From contig NZ_JANXWD010000003.1 in NCBI RefSeq assembly GCF_025351295.1, forward strand, positions 23,834 through 87,833: 64,000 nt of DNA, in the 5' to 3' direction. This DNA is from Phenylobacterium sp. Its GTDB lineage: Bacteria > Pseudomonadota > Alphaproteobacteria > Caulobacterales > Caulobacteraceae. Numbering within the stretch: position 1 is the first letter of the stretch; the number at the start of each line of letters is the position of its first letter. Shown piece by piece: positions 26,488 to 35,367 of this stretch. The translations under genes and the position numbers were made by a program. The notes under the pieces are model-generated. The model was given only the letters and a program-made list of their open reading frames with translations, did not search any database and was not told the origin of the DNA.

Positions 26488-28310
26488 ACCGGCTCGTGAC
26501 GGCCCTGAGGCTGCTGGCGGCGATCCTCGGCGGCCTGCTGGCCAGCGCGGCGTCCGCCGCGCCCGCGCCGCGCGACATCAACATCCAGATCATCGGGCTG
26601 CCGTCCGATCCTCCGGGGCGAACGCTGCTGGCGCCCGGCGGCGGGCGCGACCTGTCGCCGGCCATCCTGTTCACGCCCGCCGCCGGCCCGAATGTCTACG
26701 GCCCGGCGATCGTCATGCTGTCCACCGGCCCCGGGTCGAACCCCGGCCGCAGCGACGAGCCGTCGCGGTTCGCCGCCGAGCGCCTGGCACGGCGCGGCTA
26801 CACTGTGCTCAGCCTCTATTCCCACCTGGAACGCGGCTATCCGCTGAACCGCTTCGAACAAACGCGCTACGACATCTCCGCGGCGCTGGACCTGCTGGAA
26901 CGCATGGGGTTCGAGGACCTGGTGCTGGCCGGCCGCGGCTACGGCGCCATCGCGGCCGCCAACTACCTGGCTGAATCGGACGACGCCGCCCTGGCCACGC
27001 CCGATCGCCGGCGGGTGCGCGCCGCGGTGCTCATCGACCCGCTGACCGACGTGCGCGCCTTCGTGAGCTCCGGACTCTCAGGCCCCGACTACGACGCCAA
27101 GGTCGCCCAGGCGCGGGTGGACGTGGCGGCCGGGCGGGGGCTGATCCCCGGCGTGGTCGAGCCCGGCTACCATCCGCCCGAGCACGACGCGCCCTGGGTG
27201 GTCGCCGGCCGCTATGCGATGCCGGCCGAGGCGTTCCTGAACTATTTCGGGCCGGAGGCGCAGGCCCGCAACCTCTCCGCCCTGTCGCGGATTCCGATCC
27301 CCACACTGGGCCTGGTCAGCGCCGGCGATCCCTCGTCGTCGACCACGGTGCTGAAGGACCTGAAGCCGGCCAGGCCGGGGACGTTGGCGATCCAGTCAGA
27401 GCCGGCGGGCGACTTCGACACGCCCGCCGTGCAGGACCGGCTGACCGACGACCTGGCGGCCTGGCTGGCGAAACAGGGCCTGGGCGTGCGCCCGGCGGTC
27501 CGGACCAGCTTCGCCAGCATCCGGGCGGCGGACGGCCAGATCTTCACCGGCGTCCTCTACGCGCCCATGGACGGCGGCAAGGACCGGCCGGCGTTCATCC
27601 TGCACCACGGGCTCAGCGAGGATACGATCCACTCCTCGACCCACTGGCTCGGCTGGCGGCTGGCCCAGGCGGGCTACGCCTCGCTGTCGGTGGCCAACCA
27701 TTCCAGCGGCGTGACCGGCGCGACCATGACCGGCACCCTGGCGGAGGTGGCCGACGACACCGGCCGATGGGCCGACTGGCTCGCCGCGCAGGGCTATCCC
27801 AGGCTGATCCTGCAGGGCCATTCCAACGGCGGGGTCCTGATCTCGAACTACATGAGCCTGACCCACGACCGGCGCGTGGTCGGCATGGTCTACATGGCCC
27901 CCACCCTCGACACGCCGCGGTTCGCCCGCGAGACCCTGGGCGCGGCCGTCTATGCCCAGCAGGTGGACGAGGCCAAGGCGGCGATCGCCCGCGGCGAAGG
28001 CGACACCCACCTGATGACCCAGGACAAGCTGCGCTTCGCCCGGCGGTTCCTGGACACCTCCGGGCCGGACTCGCGCGCCACCCATACCGAGCGGATCAAG
28101 GAGTTCGATACGCCGATGCTGGTGATCGCCGGCGCTGCGGACCCGCTGATGACCCGCGACCCGACGTTCATCGAGAGCTTCGTAAGGAACCATCCCGGAC
28201 CGTCAGAGGTCCATTGGTACGAGGGCGGCAGCCACGGGATGAAGGAATCCAAGGACCGCGTGCGCGACGACATCGTGGCCTGGACGCGCAAGATGTTCGG
28301 GGCGCGCTGA
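26484..28310 (+). CDS. Secreted tandem two-domain alpha/beta hydrolase; N-domain lacks Ser nucleophile
   Basis: A 608-residue protein starting at TTG within TTGA of the tannase stop. The N-terminus is a signal peptide (RLLAAILGGLLASAASAA). Domain 1 (about 30-330) has an elbow LVLAGRGYGAIAAANY near 150, with Gly at the nucleophile position. Domain 2 (about 345-605) is canonical: FILHHGLSEDTIHSS, elbow LILQGHSNGGVLI (Ser near 446), acid in IAGAADPLM near 552 and His in EGGSHGMKES near 583. Domain 2 is thus the likely active esterase and domain 1 a binding or structural pseudo-domain. Coupled translation with a secreted tannase suggests shared ester substrates. Confidence 0.87.
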   Translation: MNRLVTALRLLAAILGGLLASAASAAPAPRDINIQIIGLPSDPPGRTLLAPGGGRDLSPAILFTPAAGPNVYGPAIVMLSTGPGSNPGRSDEPSRFAAERLARRGYTVLSLYSHLERGYPLNRFEQTRYDISAALDLLERMGFEDLVLAGRGYGAIAAANYLAESDDAALATPDRRRVRAAVLIDPLTDVRAFVSSGLSGPDYDAKVAQARVDVAAGRGLIPGVVEPGYHPPEHDAPWVVAGRYAMPAEAFLNYFGPEAQARNLSALSRIPIPTLGLVSAGDPSSSTTVLKDLKPARPGTLAIQSEPAGDFDTPAVQDRLTDDLAAWLAKQGLGVRPAVRTSFASIRAADGQIFTGVLYAPMDGGKDRPAFILHHGLSEDTIHSSTHWLGWRLAQAGYASLSVANHSSGVTGATMTGTLAEVADDTGRWADWLAAQGYPRLILQGHSNGGVLISNYMSLTHDRRVVGMVYMAPTLDTPRFARETLGAAVYAQQVDEAKAAIARGEGDTHLMTQDKLRFARRFLDTSGPDSRATHTERIKEFDTPMLVIAGAADPLMTRDPTFIESFVRNHPGPSEVHWYEGGSHGMKESKDRVRDDIVAWTRKMFGAR

Positions 28311-28347
28311 GCCGGTCGGACCGCGGTCGCTGGGACGGGATCGTCGG

Positions 28348-29142
28348 ATGACGCGCGACGCGACGGGAGACTTGCAGTCCTTGAGCCGGGGGCTCGCCGC
28401 GCTCACCGCCCTCAACGAGCGCGGCCCGCTCTCGCTCGGCGACCTCAGCGCAATGCTGGCCCTGCCGCGCACGACCACCCGGCGGATCCTGACCACCCTG
28501 GTTGCCGAGAACTGCTGCCTGCGGCTGCCGAGCAGCCGGCTCTACGCCCTCGCCCCGGGGGTGCAACGCCTGACCGGCGGCTACAGCGTCATCGACCGGA
28601 TCACGGCGGCCTGCGTGCAGGTGCTGCCGGTGCTCAGCCAGGAGACCGGCTGGCCCGCCAGCCTGGCGATCCCGGACGGCCTGGTTATGCGGGTGCGGGT
28701 CTCGACGGATTTCGCCAGTCCGTTCGCCCTGGCCCGCATGCGCCCCGGCTACACCGCGCCCCAGGTCGAGACCACCACCGGCCTGCTCTACCTGGCCTCC
28801 CTGGACGCCGCGGAGGCCGCCCGGCGGCTGGACGAGATCTATGCCGCGGCCTGGCGTTCACCCCTGCGGTTCGCGCGCGACGAGGTCGAGCGCCTGATGG
28901 CGCGCGCGCGCCGCGACCACGCCCTGGTGCTGCAGCGACGCTTTCCCGAGGCCAGTCTCGGGGTCCCGCTCCGGATCGGCGGCCGGGTCGAAGGCGGCCT
29001 GGTCCTGCGCTATGTGCGCTCCGCCGTGCCGCTGGCCGAGGCGCGGTCGCGGCTGCTGCCGCGCCTGCGCGACGCCGCCGCGAGCGTGATCGCCTACGTC
29101 GCCGATCAGGCCGCGCGCAACGGCGCCGTGACCGGGTCGTAG
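28348..29142 (+). CDS. IclR-family transcriptional regulator
   Basis: A 264-residue IclR protein. The N-terminal winged HTH contains LQSLSRGLAALTALNERGPLSLGDLS-type sequence and the recognition helix LPRTTTRRILTTLVAE. The C-terminal effector domain has ETGWPASLAIPDGLVMRVR and LGVPLRIGGRVEGGLVLRYV. It follows the tandem hydrolase by 37 bp on the same strand, and its 3' end overlaps the convergent FAD monooxygenase gene by 37 bp. It resembles the MhpR/PcaR group that controls aromatic-acid pathways, so it is a candidate controller of the monooxygenase/aldehyde-dehydrogenase pair or the esterases. Confidence 0.9.
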   Translation: MTRDATGDLQSLSRGLAALTALNERGPLSLGDLSAMLALPRTTTRRILTTLVAENCCLRLPSSRLYALAPGVQRLTGGYSVIDRITAACVQVLPVLSQETGWPASLAIPDGLVMRVRVSTDFASPFALARMRPGYTAPQVETTTGLLYLASLDAAEAARRLDEIYAAAWRSPLRFARDEVERLMARARRDHALVLQRRFPEASLGVPLRIGGRVEGGLVLRYVRSAVPLAEARSRLLPRLRDAAASVIAYVADQAARNGAVTGS

Positions 29143-30290
29143 TCGAAGAACGTGCGGTCGCTGGCTGGCGAGGCGGCGGGGTCGTAGTTGTCCGGATCTC
29201 GGCTCTGCAGCAGTTCGCCTTGCCGCACGGACTGGCGGAACACCTCCGCCGTCCTCGGCTTTCGCACCGCCTCGTAAAGGTCCAGGGCCGCGGTGGGCTC
29301 GGCCTCCAGCGCCAGCGCGCGCGCCAGCACCATGGCGTCCTCGATCGCCATCGCCGCGCCCAGCCCCAGGAACGGCAGCATCGGGTGCGCTGCGTCGCCC
29401 AGCAGGGTCACGCCGCCGTCGCGCCAGACCGCCAGCGGCTCGCGATGGAACAGGCCCCAACGCCGCAGCGTCTCGGCCGGCGCCTGCGCCAGCAGGCCGG
29501 TCACGTCGCGGTGCCAGCCCTCGAACAGGCCCCGCAACTCGGCGGGATCGCCGCGAACCGACCAGCCCTCCTCGAACCAGCTTTCACTCCGGGCCAGGGC
29601 GACGCAGTTGACGATCCGCCCGCGGCGCAGGGTGTAGCGGTTGATCACACGGCCGGGCCCGAAATAGACCGCGGCGCGGCCGGCGCCCATGAACGGGGCG
29701 GCGGCCTCCCAGGGGGCCAGGAACCGCCACGCCACCTGGCCGGTGAACAGCGGCGGCGTCGGATCGAACATGACTTCGCGCACGGTGGAGCGCAGGCCGT
29801 CCGCGCCGATCAGCAGGTCGGCCTCGGCCCGGGTTCCGTCCGAGAACGCCAGCCGCACGCCGTCCCCGCGCGGTTCGATGCCGACCAGCTGGCGCGACAG
29901 CGAGAGGTCGCCCGTGGTCCGACCGTAGGCCTCCGCCAGGATGGCGTGGAGATCGGCGCGGAGGATCTGGCGGCCGACAATCTCCGGCGTATCCTGCGTC
30001 CCGTCCGAGCGGTCGTACTCGCCGGCCAGCCGTTCGCCGGTCCGGTAGTGGAGGAACGGGATGGTGGCGCTAAGCGAGGCCGCGCCGCGCACGGCGTCCA
30101 GCACCCCCGCTTCGCGCAAGGTCGCCTGCGCCCCCTTGCTCAGGGTCAGCCCCGCGCCGACCTCGCCCAGGCGTCGCGCCTGTTCGTGGACATGGACCGG
30201 ATAGCCTTGATTGGCGAGGAGCAAGCCGGCGGTCAGGCCGCCGATGCCGGCGCCGACGATGGCCACCCTGGGTTTCGAGGACCCGGCCAT
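29106..30290 (-). CDS. FAD-dependent monooxygenase (salicylate hydroxylase-like)
   Basis: A 394-residue flavoprotein monooxygenase. ATG 30290 lies one base after the stop of the aldehyde dehydrogenase and gives VAIVGAGIGGLTAGLLLANQ within ten residues. Motifs: GxGxxG at about 10-15, the DG motif ADLLIGADGLRSTVRE near 180, and the second FAD motif VTLLGDAAHPMLPFLGLGA near 295. Group A hydroxylases of this type ortho-hydroxylate or oxidatively decarboxylate hydroxybenzoates using NAD(P)H. With the aldehyde dehydrogenase upstream, oxidation of an aromatic aldehyde to an acid and then ring hydroxylation is a reasonable inference. Convergent with the IclR gene (37-bp overlap). Confidence 0.9.
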   Translation of the reverse strand: MAGSSKPRVAIVGAGIGGLTAGLLLANQGYPVHVHEQARRLGEVGAGLTLSKGAQATLREAGVLDAVRGAASLSATIPFLHYRTGERLAGEYDRSDGTQDTPEIVGRQILRADLHAILAEAYGRTTGDLSLSRQLVGIEPRGDGVRLAFSDGTRAEADLLIGADGLRSTVREVMFDPTPPLFTGQVAWRFLAPWEAAAPFMGAGRAAVYFGPGRVINRYTLRRGRIVNCVALARSESWFEEGWSVRGDPAELRGLFEGWHRDVTGLLAQAPAETLRRWGLFHREPLAVWRDGGVTLLGDAAHPMLPFLGLGAAMAIEDAMVLARALALEAEPTAALDLYEAVRKPRTAEVFRQSVRQGELLQSRDPDNYDPAASPASDRTFFDYDPVTAPLRAA

Positions 30291-30291
30291 C

Positions 30292-31806
30292 TCAGGCCCG
30301 CGGTCCAACGTTGATGCTGATCGCCTTGGTCTTCAGATAGGGCTCCAGCCCTTCGCGCCCCAGCTCGCGGCCCCAGCCTGACTGGCGGTTGCCGCCGAAC
30401 GGCGTCTCCGGGCTCATCGCGGCGTGATAGTTGACCGCCACCTGGCCGGAGTCGACGCCATGCGCGACCCGCAGGGCGCGGCGAATGTCGCGGGTCCAGA
30501 CCGACCCGGAGAGCCCGTAGACCGTCGAATTGACCTCGCGCAGCAGGTCCGCCTCGTCGCGGAACCGGATCATCGACAGCACCGGCCCGAAGATCTCCTC
30601 CTGGGCGATGCGCATGTCCGCGCGCACCTCGGTGAACAGCACGGGTCGGATGAAATGGCCCGGGGATGGCGCCGCCTCGCCGCCGACCAGCATGGTGGCG
30701 CCGTCCTCTTCCAGCCCGATCCGGACATAGTCCTCGATCCGCGCTTTCTGCCGCGCGGAGATCACCGGACCGATCACCGACCCCGGCGCCAGGCCGTCGC
30801 CCAGCGACAGGTTGCGGGCGACCTCGGCGACGCCCGCGGCCACCTCGTCATACACGTCGTCGTGCACGAACAGGCGCGTGCCGGCCATGCACGCCTGGCC
30901 CGACACGAAGAAGCAGGCCATCGCCACGGCCGGGATCGCCTCCGCCAGGTCGGCGTCCGGGAAGACGATCACCGGCGACTTGCCGCCCAGCTCCAGGGTC
31001 ACGCGCTTCAGATTGCTGGCCGCCGCCGCCTGCGCAATGCTGCGCCCGACCCGGGTGGAGCCGGTGAAGGCGATCTTGTCGATCCCCGGATGGGAGGCCA
31101 TGGCGGCCCCCACGTCGTCGCCATGACCGTGCAGCAGGTTGAAGGTCCCCGGTGGCGCGCCGGCCTCCAGCATGAGTTCGCCGAAAAACCTCCCGACCAG
31201 GGGCGCCAGCTCCGCGGTCTTCAGGACGATGGCGCAGCCCGCGGCCAGCGCGGGCGCGACCTTCATGGCCATCATCCCGGCGGGCGCGTTCCAGGGCACG
31301 ATGGCGCCGACGACGCCGATCGGCTCGCGCAACGTGGCCACCACGAAGTCGTGGTCGACGCGACTGCCCACCGCCGGCGTGAACGCCTCGCCCGAGATCT
31401 TGGTGGCCCAGCCGGCGTAGTAACGGAACAGCTCGGCGCCCAGCAGCCGCACCACCGGCGTCGACGAGGCCAGCGGAGTGCCGTTGTCGATGGTCATGAT
31501 CTCGCCGATCAGGTCGGCGTCGCGGTCGAGCAGTTCGGCCATCCGCAGGAGCACCCGAGCGCGCTCGCGCCCGTGCATACGGCCCCAGGTCGTCTCGAAG
31601 GCGCAGCGCGCCGCGGCCACGGCGCGGTCCAGGTCCTCGATGGAGGCGGCGGCGATCTCAGCGATCCGCTCCTCTCGCCCCGGGTTCTCGACATCGATGC
31701 GGCGGGCGGACGATCCTTCCAGCCACCGGTCGCCGATCAGCAGCTTCTGCGGGCGCGCGAGCCAGGCTTTCGCCGCGTCGCTGTAGTCTGGTCGTACAGG
31801 ATGCAT
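30292..31806 (-). CDS. Aldehyde dehydrogenase (NAD(P)-dependent)
   Basis: A 504-residue ALDH-superfamily enzyme. Motifs: PWNAPAGMMAMKVAPALAAG, KTAELAPL in the cofactor site, IAFTGSTRVGRSI, the general-base Glu in VTLELGGKSP, the catalytic Cys in SGQACMAGTR, and EEIFGPVLSM. ATG 31806 follows GGAGCCGGAG and is preferred over an upstream ATG at 31848 without a ribosome-binding site. It is the first gene of a two-gene operon with the FAD monooxygenase, one base apart. An aromatic aldehyde is a plausible substrate but is not determined by the sequence. Confidence 0.92.
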   Translation of the reverse strand: MHPVRPDYSDAAKAWLARPQKLLIGDRWLEGSSARRIDVENPGREERIAEIAAASIEDLDRAVAAARCAFETTWGRMHGRERARVLLRMAELLDRDADLIGEIMTIDNGTPLASSTPVVRLLGAELFRYYAGWATKISGEAFTPAVGSRVDHDFVVATLREPIGVVGAIVPWNAPAGMMAMKVAPALAAGCAIVLKTAELAPLVGRFFGELMLEAGAPPGTFNLLHGHGDDVGAAMASHPGIDKIAFTGSTRVGRSIAQAAAASNLKRVTLELGGKSPVIVFPDADLAEAIPAVAMACFFVSGQACMAGTRLFVHDDVYDEVAAGVAEVARNLSLGDGLAPGSVIGPVISARQKARIEDYVRIGLEEDGATMLVGGEAAPSPGHFIRPVLFTEVRADMRIAQEEIFGPVLSMIRFRDEADLLREVNSTVYGLSGSVWTRDIRRALRVAHGVDSGQVAVNYHAAMSPETPFGGNRQSGWGRELGREGLEPYLKTKAISINVGPRA

Positions 31807-31926
31807 CGCTCGCTCCGGCTCCCCGATGGCGTCCAGCTTGTCGCTCATCCAGTAGGGCAAGCGGCGGCGGCCGCTGAGCGTGGATTTTCACTTCGTCCGA
31901 TTACCGGACGTCTGGAGAAACCGGTA

Positions 31927-31969
31927 GAAATCTGGCGCCGGGAGATCTGGCGCGGAGAGATCTGGCGCG
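31927..31969. repeat. Three short direct repeats upstream of aldehyde dehydrogenase
   Basis: Copies of GAGATCTGGCGCG occur at 31942-31954 and 31957-31969 (exact, 15-bp period), with a related copy GAAATCTGGCGCC at 31927-31939. They lie about 120-160 bp upstream of the aldehyde dehydrogenase start in an otherwise gene-free 208-bp stretch. Possible operator repeats or slippage products; no known binding protein is recognised. Confidence 0.5.
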
Positions 31970-32014
31970 ACGGCGGACACACCGCTCACGGGGGACGCGC
32001 CCCCGAACGTATCC

Positions 32015-32385
32015 TCACCGCCCCTGCCACCGCACGCGAAGCGGCTGCGCAGCGGAAAGAGCGTGAGGCGCGCCGGCGATATGCACCGTCATCGGCTCGC
32101 CGCGATCCAGGGTGACCTGCACGAACTGTTCGATGGCGTCGATCGCGATCCGCAGGTGGCGGCCCTGCCACTGAACCGGAAAGGCCAGGCTGGACCACGC
32201 GCGCGGCAACCGCGGATCCAGGCCAAGGCCATCGCGCCGCAAGGTCAGGCCCGCAAACCCGAACACAGACATCAACCAGAGGCCGCCCAGGGCCGCGATG
32301 TGGACGCCGCCGGCGATTGCCACATGGGTGTCGCCAAGGTCGATGGCGGCGGTGCCTCGGAAGTGTTCGAGCAGGGTCGGGACGC
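32015..32385 (-). pseudogene. GH65-family glycoside phosphorylase/hydrolase, C-terminal remnant
   Basis: On the reverse strand the frame ending at 32015 reads LEHFRGTAAIDLGDTHVAIA, then GGVHIAALGGLWLMSVFGF, then GLGLDPRLPRAWSSLAFPV. This is the C-terminal end of a glycoside hydrolase family 65 protein (maltose/trehalose/kojibiose phosphorylase type). Family members are about 750 residues; only about 120 remain. The fragment is joined directly, in a different frame, to a P-type ATPase fragment near 32385, so there is no start codon or catalytic domain. I read this as a deletion scar. Confidence 0.75.
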
Positions 32386-33347
32386 GATGGCGATCGCGCG
32401 CAGGCCCTGCTCGGCCAGGCCTTGAACCCGTGCCAGCACCGCCGCGCGATCGGGCGCTTCCATGGCGGCGATCGTGTCGCGGAGGCGAGAGGAGACGCAT
32501 TGGGCGACAACGGCCTCGGGTGCGCCCTTGACGACGAGCACGTCACCCTCGGGGCCGTTGGCAAGGACCGATCCCAGCCGGCGGCTGAAATCGAAGGCGT
32601 GCCGGTAGGCCAGGGTCCAGCCCGACGCCGCGTCCGGCACGCCGGCGATCATGGCGGTGTCGAGCGCGCCGCGGTCGCCGCCCAGGATGGCCGCGATGGC
32701 GCCAGCCGGGAGGGGCGGGGGTTGGCCAGGCCCGAGGCGTCCAGGCTCTGCGCAAGGCTGATTTCCGCGGACGTGAGCGTCCCGGTCTTGTCCGTGCAGA
32801 GCACGGTCATGGCGCCCAGGTCGTGGATCGAGGCGAGGCGTTTGACGATGACCTTGCGCCTGGCCATTCGCAGAGCGCCGCGCAACAGCGTGACCGTGGT
32901 GATCATCGGCAGGAGTTCGGGCGTCAGTCCGACGGCGAGCGCGACCGCGAACAGCAGCGACTGGAGGATCGGACGCCCGAATGCCAGGTGCGCCGCGAAG
33001 ACCACCAGCACCAGGGCGATCGTCAGCCGTGCGGTGAGCAGGCCATAGGCGCGGAGGTCGCGCTGGTAGGGCGAGATCTCCTCGGCCTGAGCCAGGGCGG
33101 AGGCCGCCGCACCGAACAGGGTTGCGGCTCCGGTGCTGACGACCAGAGCGATGACCTCGCCGGTCTGGGCGACCGCGCCGCGAAAGACCGCATTGGAGGC
33201 CTCCCCGGCAGTGAGCCCGGTCACGAGGCCGGGCTGCTTTTCCACCGGATAGGGCTCTCCGGTCAGCGCCGCCTCGTTCGCGGTGAACGCGGTCGCGCTC
33301 AGCAGCAACGCGTCCGCCGGAACGATGTCTCCGGCGCGCACACGGAT
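32385..33347 (-). pseudogene. P-type cation-transporting ATPase, internal fragment with frameshift
   Basis: The reverse strand encodes the middle of a P-type ATPase: RAGDIVPADALLL and LTGEPYPVEK (actuator), membrane segments with VGLTPELLPMI (the conserved Pro-Glu of M4), then the phosphorylation site CTDKTGTLT. Near 32700-32730, in a G-rich run, the frame shifts; the other frame continues with GGDRGALDTAMIAG, FDFSRRLGSVL and VVKGAPEAV (nucleotide-binding domain) to GLRAIAIA. The N-terminus is absent (a stop lies just upstream of 33347) and so are the hinge and last membrane helices. It resembles MgtA/Ca-type ATPases (about 850 residues). Not functional. Confidence 0.82.
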
Positions 33348-33598
33348 CGGCTATGCCCCCGCTCTTCCCTACTCGGCGCGCAGACCCCCAGGACAGTCGT
33401 TGATCGGCTGAGCCCGCCCTTGGCAGCGTTATGGGTAGTTTCCGAGGCTGCCGACCCCGGTGCTCGGCCCCCTAGAACCGACGGGTCGTATCGCTGGGTT
33501 TCTCGCTCAGCTCACGCCGGACGCCCGAGCGGAGTCCGAAGCCGTCGCCTCGGCCCGGCCGCCCGTCTCACCTCAACTCTCTTCCCGGACCCAAGGTC

Positions 33599-34177
33599 AT
33601 GAACAACCCTCATCCGACGCGGTCGTCCACAGCGCTCTTCGAAAGGGTGACGGTGGGCGCTTTCGATCTTGCCAACCGCATGGTGATGGCGCCGCTGACG
33701 CGAAACCGTGCGGGGCCGGGACTGGTCCCCGGCGCGTTCGCGGCGGAATATTATGGTCAGCGCGCATCTGCGGGCCTGATCATCGCCGAGGCCACCCAGG
33801 TCTCGGCGCAGGCGCAGGGCTATTCCGACACGCCAGGCTGCTACAGCGACGCCCAGGTGAGGGGATGGCGCAAGGTGACGGACGCGGTCCATGCCCAGGA
33901 CGGGACCATCGTCCTGCAGCTCTGGCACACGGGTCGGGTCTCGCACACGACCTTCCAGATGGACGGCCAGGCGCCGGTCGGGCCGTCGGCCATCCGGGCC
34001 AACACGCAGACCTTCATCGCCGGACAGGGCTTCGTCGACGTCTCAATGCCGCGCGCGCTGGACCTGACGGACATACCCGGCATCGTCGAAGGGGCAGCCT
34101 GTTGTGGACGCCGTGGCGGCTGTGGCCTCGGCGCTTGTCCACCCGGGAATTTCGGGGGCGTTCGTCCACCGGAAGAA

Positions 34178-34192
<15 letters not shown>
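33599..34192 (+). pseudogene. Old Yellow Enzyme (NADH:flavin oxidoreductase), 3'-truncated
   Basis: The first about 165 residues are a clear N-terminal half of an Old Yellow Enzyme/N-ethylmaleimide reductase: LANRMVMAPLTRNRAGPGLV, YYGQRASAGLIIAEATQVS, and LQLWHTGRVSH. The flavin-binding C-terminal half of the TIM barrel, including the catalytic Tyr and the phosphate-binding loop, is missing. After about 34097 the frame becomes Gly/Cys-rich filler and ends at 34192 inside the antisense of tRNA-Lys. The normal length is about 360 residues. The break lies about 80 bp beyond the tRNA 3' end, a common insertion site. Possibly still transcribed, but unlikely to make an enzyme. Confidence 0.85.
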
Positions 34193-34253
<61 letters not shown>

Positions 34254-34555
34254 GCCCCGGCTCCGATGACCCCGGGAGGTCTCGACGGCGAGGGCGCGGA
34301 AAATACGCAAAATCGCGGGCTTGGCAAGGCGCGTCGCACGATGGTGCGGCGGAGGTGTCCACGGCGGGCGCTTGACACGGACACGCCCGCCGCAGACGTC
34401 ACGCATACGGACTGCACGGCCCGCCGCGAAACCAAGCGGAGCCTCGCCCGGATCGGCGGCGGAAACGACCTCTCGAAACCGAGGGGTTGACCGCGGCGAT
34501 TCCCGAGTGGCGCGCAGTTTGCTAGGGTCGCCTGGGGGGCGCCCGAAGTGGGACC
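34254..34555. other. Intergenic region, 302 bp, no supported gene
   Basis: This stretch lies between the tRNA-Lys 5' end (reverse strand) and the LuxR-type regulator. It should contain the tRNA promoter near the tRNA end and the regulator promoter near 34500-34550. I see no convincing reading frame with a ribosome-binding site and no strong hairpin. Confidence 0.5.
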
Positions 34556-35284
34556 ATGCTGAAGCGCGCGATGGACATCGCCGAGGCCGCGCTCGCGGCC
34601 GCGTCGCCGCAGGCGGCGAGCGAAGGCTTCTTCGCGGCCCTGACCGACATCGGTGCATCCTATCTGCAGACCCGGCTCTATCGCCGCCCGCTGACCCCGC
34701 TGACCTCGGCGGCGCATTTCGCGGCCGGCGGCATCGTCTCGCGGGTCGCGCCCGAGAGCTGGCGCGAGGGCAGCCCGGCGTTCGACTACGTCTGTTTCGA
34801 AAACAACCCCCTGCTGGAAGCCATCCGCGGCGGGATGACCCGCTACCGGTTCAGCGACTTCGCCCCGCGCGAGGTGTCCGGCTATGGCAGCTACTGGGAG
34901 GCGATGAGCGAGGCCGGGATCGCCGACGCGGTCTGCGCCACCTCCTATGGCCGCCACCGGACCATCGCCTCGCTGCACCTGGGCTTCCGGGACCCGGACC
35001 TGTCGCCCGAGGACGCCCTGGCGATCCAGCTGGCCGGGCTGATGCTGACCGAGCGGCTGATGACCTTCGCCGCCCCGCCCGGCGCCGACGAGGTGCGCCT
35101 GACCCACCGCGAGCGCGACGCCCTGGCCTGGGTGGCCGAGGGCAAGTCGGACTGGGAGATCTCGGTGATCCTGGGGTGCGCCGAGACCACCGTGCGGTTC
35201 CACGTCGACAACGCGCGCCGCAAGCTGGGCGCGGTCAATCGGGCCCAGGCCGTGGCCCGGCTGGCAGCGGCGCGCCTGCTCTGA
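34556..35284 (+). CDS. LuxR-family regulator with autoinducer-binding-like domain
   Basis: A 242-residue protein. The C-terminal LuxR HTH (about 178-242) has LTHRERDALAWVAEGKSDWE, VILGCAETTVRFHVDNARRK and LGAVNRAQAVARL. The N-terminal domain (about 30-165) resembles the autoinducer-binding fold of LuxR/SdiA proteins, with SGYGSYWEAMSEAGIADAVC in the middle. There is no acyl-homoserine-lactone synthase in the window, so it may be an orphan receptor. Start ATG 34556 is preceded by GGGACC only, a weak ribosome-binding site. The small secreted protein gene at 35368 follows on the same strand, 83 bp downstream. Confidence 0.85.
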   Translation: MLKRAMDIAEAALAAASPQAASEGFFAALTDIGASYLQTRLYRRPLTPLTSAAHFAAGGIVSRVAPESWREGSPAFDYVCFENNPLLEAIRGGMTRYRFSDFAPREVSGYGSYWEAMSEAGIADAVCATSYGRHRTIASLHLGFRDPDLSPEDALAIQLAGLMLTERLMTFAAPPGADEVRLTHRERDALAWVAEGKSDWEISVILGCAETTVRFHVDNARRKLGAVNRAQAVARLAAARLL

Positions 35285-35367
35285 GGCCAGCGCTCGCCTG
35301 AGGGGCGCACGGCCTTGACCGTGGCGTATCGACGTTGGATCACTTCGCCAGGGTTGAGGACGAGACC

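Noticed and set aside
31141..31970. Possible CRISPR-like array suggested by short repeats near 31.9 kb
   Set aside because: Only three 13-bp units with a 15-bp period and no spacer variation; not a CRISPR structure, and no cas gene is present.
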